A stretch of DNA of 7,892 nucleotides from assembly GCA_018817845.1 (NCBI GenBank), contig JAHITH010000090.1:1-7892 (forward strand), given 5' to 3'. The stretch is from Patescibacteria group bacterium (GTDB lineage Bacteria; Patescibacteriota; Microgenomatia; UBA1400; MFAQ01). The notes beneath the pieces are model-generated. The model was not told the origin of the DNA and did not search any database. It worked only from the letters and a program-made list of their open reading frames with translations. Of this stretch, positions 5,911 through 7,892 are shown one piece after another (positions within the stretch are counted from its first letter, which is position 1; every line of letters begins with the position of its first letter). The translations under genes were made by a program, and so were the position numbers.

Positions 5911-6415
5911 TTAAGGCTTAATTACTTTAGGAATTATTGCTTCGTAAAGATAAACAGCTAAGATTCCATTTGCGTCTATTAAGGTTCTCCCTTTCTGATA
6001 AACATAACTCTTGTACTTCTTTAGGTTTAGGAATTTTTCTACCTGCCCACTTTCAATTAGATGGTTAATTTCTCTCTGAGCGTCTAATCCAGTTGACGGT
6101 TTTTGCCCTTTTAGCCAGTTAACTAAATCGTCTTCTTTCGGATGTGTATTTTACCCTTAAGAATGTTTGTAGTTCTACAACAGCGTGATTTAGTTTTTGA
6201 ATAGCTTTGGTTAGTGGATCAATTTTACTATCAATTTTTCTGACTAATAAAAGATATCCTATGAAACCGAAAATTAATAGTGGAACGACAGCCTCTTTGG
6301 TTAAACCCAAGTAATCAAGGAGACCTAAAACAATCTGTAATCCATCCATCTTAACTAAATAGTACCACACAAAATCGACTAGTATGCCGACGAACAAGAT
6401 ATAGAGATGTTGCAA
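5911..6415 (-). pseudogene. Frameshifted gene for a membrane-anchored coiled-coil protein of unknown function
   Basis: Two minus-strand frames join into one gene. The first runs from TTG 6415 (or ATG 6349, residue 23) and would stop at 6119. It shows a hydrophobic stretch (residues 3-21), a clear membrane segment VVPLLIFGFIGYLLLV (43-58), then a basic turn and a perfect heptad series I61, I65, L68, I72, L75, V79, L82, L86. The second frame is open from 6150 to TAA 5911-5913 (79 codons, including THPKEDDLVNWLKGQKPS and YQKGRTLIDANGILAVYLYE) but has no ATG, GTG or TTG start. Skipping one base, for example in the four-base T run 6149-6152 (AAAA on the coding strand), gives a continuous protein of about 167 residues. 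It follows bL25 by 47 bases and ends 3 bases from the convergent DHH gene. I do not recognise the family. Causes could be a real mutation, an assembly error or +1 frameshifting. Confidence 0.6.
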
Positions 6416-6462
6416 AGAATGATTTTGATGATTGATGAGGATCTGAAACGATTAAGATAATT

Positions 6463-7182
6463 TTATTTTTTGGGTTCTGGTTTGGTTTCTGAGGGTTCTT
6501 TCTGGTCTTCTGGTTTGGTTTCTTTGGCTTCGGCTGATTCTTCTGGTTTGGCGTCGCCCTCTGCAGGCTTAGCTTCTTCGCCTTCGGCTGGTTCTTCTTC
6601 TACCGGGGCTTCTATTATTTCTTCTTCTTTTTGGGCTTGGATTTGAACAATGACTGTTTCTTTGTCTTGAATAACATCGGCACCCTTAATGTCTTTAGTG
6701 TCTGAGATTTTTAAGCTATCCCCTATTTCTAAAAGACCTGAGAGGTCGAAGTCTATAGATTCTGGAATGCTGGTAGGTAGCGCTTCTACCTCTAGTTCTT
6801 TTAGAGTTTGAACTAGCACGGCGCCATCTTTGACCGCAGGGCTTTCCCCTATTAGGTTCACAGGTACGTTAACGGTAACTTTTTTGGTTAGATCTACTTG
6901 GTAGAGGTCTGCGTGTAGGTATTTGGAAGTTACTGGATGTACTTGAATGTTTGATATTAAAACTGGAAGTTCTTTATCAGCACCTGTTTCAACATAGACA
7001 AGATTAGTCTCACCAGCTTTTTTGAAGGTATCTGTAAAATCTTTTGTTTTGACTTGAAGAGACTGGCTCTTTACACCTTTACCAAAAAGATTAACAGGAA
7101 GAATACCTTGTGATCTTAGAGACTTAACTTTTCTGCCTAGAATTTTTCTTTTGTCTGCTTTTAGGGTTATTTTAGTGGCCAT
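6463..7182 (-). CDS. rplY: Large ribosomal subunit protein bL25 (Ctc/TL5 type) with acidic repeat tail
   Basis: bL25 binds 5S rRNA in the large ribosomal subunit; this is the long two-domain Ctc/TL5 form. Residues 1-90 form the 5S-binding domain, with LGRKVKSLRSQGILPVNLFGKG (15-36, cf. the family LRxxGxVPxVxYGKG) and SNIQVHPVTSKYLHADLYQVD (77-97). Residues about 98-185 form the beta-rich C-terminal domain, with VPVNLIGESPAVKDGAVL (106-123), LPTSIPESIDFDLSGLLEIGDSL (135-157) and a terminal strand VIVQI. Residues 186-239 are a low-complexity Glu/Pro/Lys/Ala tail with KPE repeated every 11 residues. The start is ATG 7182; AGGTAGGG lies about 15 bases upstream, far for a ribosome-binding site. 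The gap to the upstream gene is 22 bases. Identity is certain; the tail is an accessory. Confidence 0.95.
   Translation of the reverse strand: MATKITLKADKRKILGRKVKSLRSQGILPVNLFGKGVKSQSLQVKTKDFTDTFKKAGETNLVYVETGADKELPVLISNIQVHPVTSKYLHADLYQVDLTKKVTVNVPVNLIGESPAVKDGAVLVQTLKELEVEALPTSIPESIDFDLSGLLEIGDSLKISDTKDIKGADVIQDKETVIVQIQAQKEEEIIEAPVEEEPAEGEEAKPAEGDAKPEESAEAKETKPEDQKEPSETKPEPKK
6475..6551. repeat. Three 33-bp-period direct repeats in the bL25 tail
   Basis: TTCTGGTTTGGTTTCT occurs at 6475-6490 and again at 6508-6523, and its first 11 bases occur a third time at 6541-6551. The exact 33-bp step encodes an 11-residue period in the protein (KPE at 212-214, 223-225 and 234-236). In-frame slippage or unit duplication explains the pattern and could make tail length vary between strains. 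Confidence 0.75.
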
Positions 7183-7192
7183 GATTTTAAGT

Positions 7193-7221
7193 ATTTTACC
7201 CTACCTAGAGCTGAGAAGCAA
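7193..7221 (-). promoter_or_regulatory. Weak candidate promoter for bL25
   Basis: On the minus strand TTGCTT (7216-7221) and TAAAAT (7193-7198) are 17 bp apart, matching the consensus at 3/6 and 5/6 positions. A start near 7186 would make the bL25 message almost leaderless. It overlaps the end of the upstream gene. This could equally be chance in AT-rich sequence, with bL25 transcribed from further upstream. Confidence 0.22.
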
Positions 7222-7892
7222 ACTGTATACCAAAAATGGAGTTGATGTTTGAGCCCGTTAACGGTTGATAGATTATTTTTTCTGGACTAATGGTGGCCGA
7301 TGAAGTTAAGCTGGAAACAGTAAGGCTTGAAGGGTGATTTATAATGACCTGATTGTTTTGCATATTGGTACCTGGCTGGTGGTATGTTTTTAGAGAGTAG
7401 GCAAAATTTTGAGTATTGGTTGGAGATACGATTCCTGGAACAATAAAGTTTATTTTTACTGAAACACTACCTTCTGGTTTGTGTGATAAAGGAATCTTAA
7501 ATAAACTTAAGTCGTTGCTTACTTCTTTTTCTACTGTTATTTCCATTTTTTGATTGTTTTTTTCTAGGCTAATGAATTGGGCGTTTTGGTGAAGATAAAT
7601 TTGATATAAAGCTTGGTAGTCTCTATTTATTTGATTTGGAATTGATTCGTATTTGTAATCTAATATAAACGAATGCATGATTGATTGGTCTTGAATGGTT
7701 ACTTGATGTTGTAGTTGACGTTCTTGATAATAGTTGAATGGAGCAATGCTTAGGTTGCTTTCTGCTAAAAAAGCGATATCTGAGAAACAGCCGTTTTGAT
7801 TTAGTAGTGGATGACAGTTATTCTTGAATACATTACCGGCCAGTGAATAGTTTATTATTGAGCCTTCTTTAGCTGGATCTTTGAACCAGACA
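7205..7892 (-). CDS. C-terminal part of a probable DUF4012-type surface protein, 5' partial
   Basis: The frame has an internal ATG at 7678, but it stays open without a stop to the window edge, so 7678 is not the gene start. There are 228 visible residues. The sequence is rich in Asn, Gln, Ser, Thr and Tyr, and beta-strand-like, as in secreted proteins. The stretch NGCFSDIAFLAESNLSIAPF followed by NYYQERQ, then an alternating-strand domain and YHQPGTNMQ, resembles the end of DUF4012 proteins of Patescibacteria, where a vxxSNLGxNKxNYYxxR motif precedes a beta-sandwich and a QPGT segment. That family match is from memory of the pattern. Two cysteines, in NNCH and NGCF, could form a disulphide outside the cell. 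No membrane segment is visible in this part. The stop is 22 bases before bL25, so co-transcription is possible. Confidence 0.6.
   Translation of the reverse strand, partial: VWFKDPAKEGSIINYSLAGNVFKNNCHPLLNQNGCFSDIAFLAESNLSIAPFNYYQERQLQHQVTIQDQSIMHSFILDYKYESIPNQINRDYQALYQIYLHQNAQFISLEKNNQKMEITVEKEVSNDLSLFKIPLSHKPEGSVSVKINFIVPGIVSPTNTQNFAYSLKTYHQPGTNMQNNQVIINHPSSLTVSSLTSSATISPEKIIYQPLTGSNINSIFGIQFASQL

Noticed and set aside
5911..5921. Palindrome TTAAGGCTTAA between the convergent genes as a terminator
   Set aside because: The 5-bp arms around one base cannot form a hairpin with a usable loop, and no U-tract follows on either strand.
6119..6153. Programmed frameshift as the first explanation for the split minus-strand gene
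   Set aside because: The junction has only an A4 run and no clear stimulatory signal, so a base-call error or true mutation is at least as likely; kept as an open option only.
1..7892. Recoded TGA (UGA as glycine) as in some Patescibacteria
   Set aside because: TGA ends tsaE, tsaD and valS at the expected protein lengths, and no gene has an internal TGA at a conserved glycine.
1..7892. CRISPR array, tRNA, rRNA, insertion sequence ends or phage attachment sites
   Set aside because: I saw no regularly spaced repeats, no cloverleaf-like segments with a TTCRA arm, and no terminal inverted repeats with a transposase; the only mobile-type cargo is the toxin-antitoxin pair.

Overview
The window looks like a gene-dense, AT-leaning chromosome segment from a bacterium with a reduced genome, probably of the Candidate Phyla Radiation (Patescibacteria). 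The grounds are a compact valyl-tRNA synthetase without its usual C-terminal arm, a stand-alone EF-Tu domain-2-like protein of a kind common in that group, a DUF4012-like surface protein, gene junctions that overlap by 1-17 bases, and several genes with little or no ribosome-binding site. TGA is the natural stop of tsaE, tsaD and valS, so the UGA-to-glycine code of Gracilibacteria/Absconditabacteria does not apply. The narrower lineage (Microgenomates-like) is only a guess.

Layout. Positions 1-1701 (+) hold the tail of a possible nucleotidyltransferase-fold protein, then tsaE and tsaD, linked by 1- and 4-base overlaps. TsaE and TsaD belong to the tRNA t6A37 modification machinery; tsaB is not in this cluster. 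A perfect 9-bp hairpin covers the tsaD stop and separates it from a convergent small gene, the EF-Tu domain-2-like protein (1722-1973, -). Across an 86-base divergent promoter region lies a type II toxin-antitoxin pair (+): a BrnT-family toxin (2060-2353) overlapping a CopG/BrnA-type antitoxin (2337-2603). Its promoter has consensus -35 and -10 hexamers and carries two inverted repeats placed like operators.

Positions 2612-5907 (+) hold valS, starting 8 bases after the antitoxin stop, and then an NrnA-like DHH phosphoesterase joined to it by an ATGA overlap. The minus-strand block 5911-7892 is read from right to left: the C-terminal part of a probable DUF4012-type surface protein running off the window, ribosomal protein bL25 with an acidic Lys/Pro/Glu repeat tail, and a membrane-anchored coiled-coil protein of unknown function whose frame is broken by one base near 6150. 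When both frames are joined, this gene fills what otherwise looks like a 200-base gap and ends 3 bases from the convergent DHH gene.

Common thread. Most genes serve translation: t6A modification, Val-tRNA charging, a ribosomal protein, a translation-factor-like domain, and an RNase-type toxin that would attack the same process. The points most worth a second look are the frameshifted membrane coiled-coil gene, the toxin-antitoxin control region shared with a divergent translation-related gene, and the placement of that module directly in front of valS.
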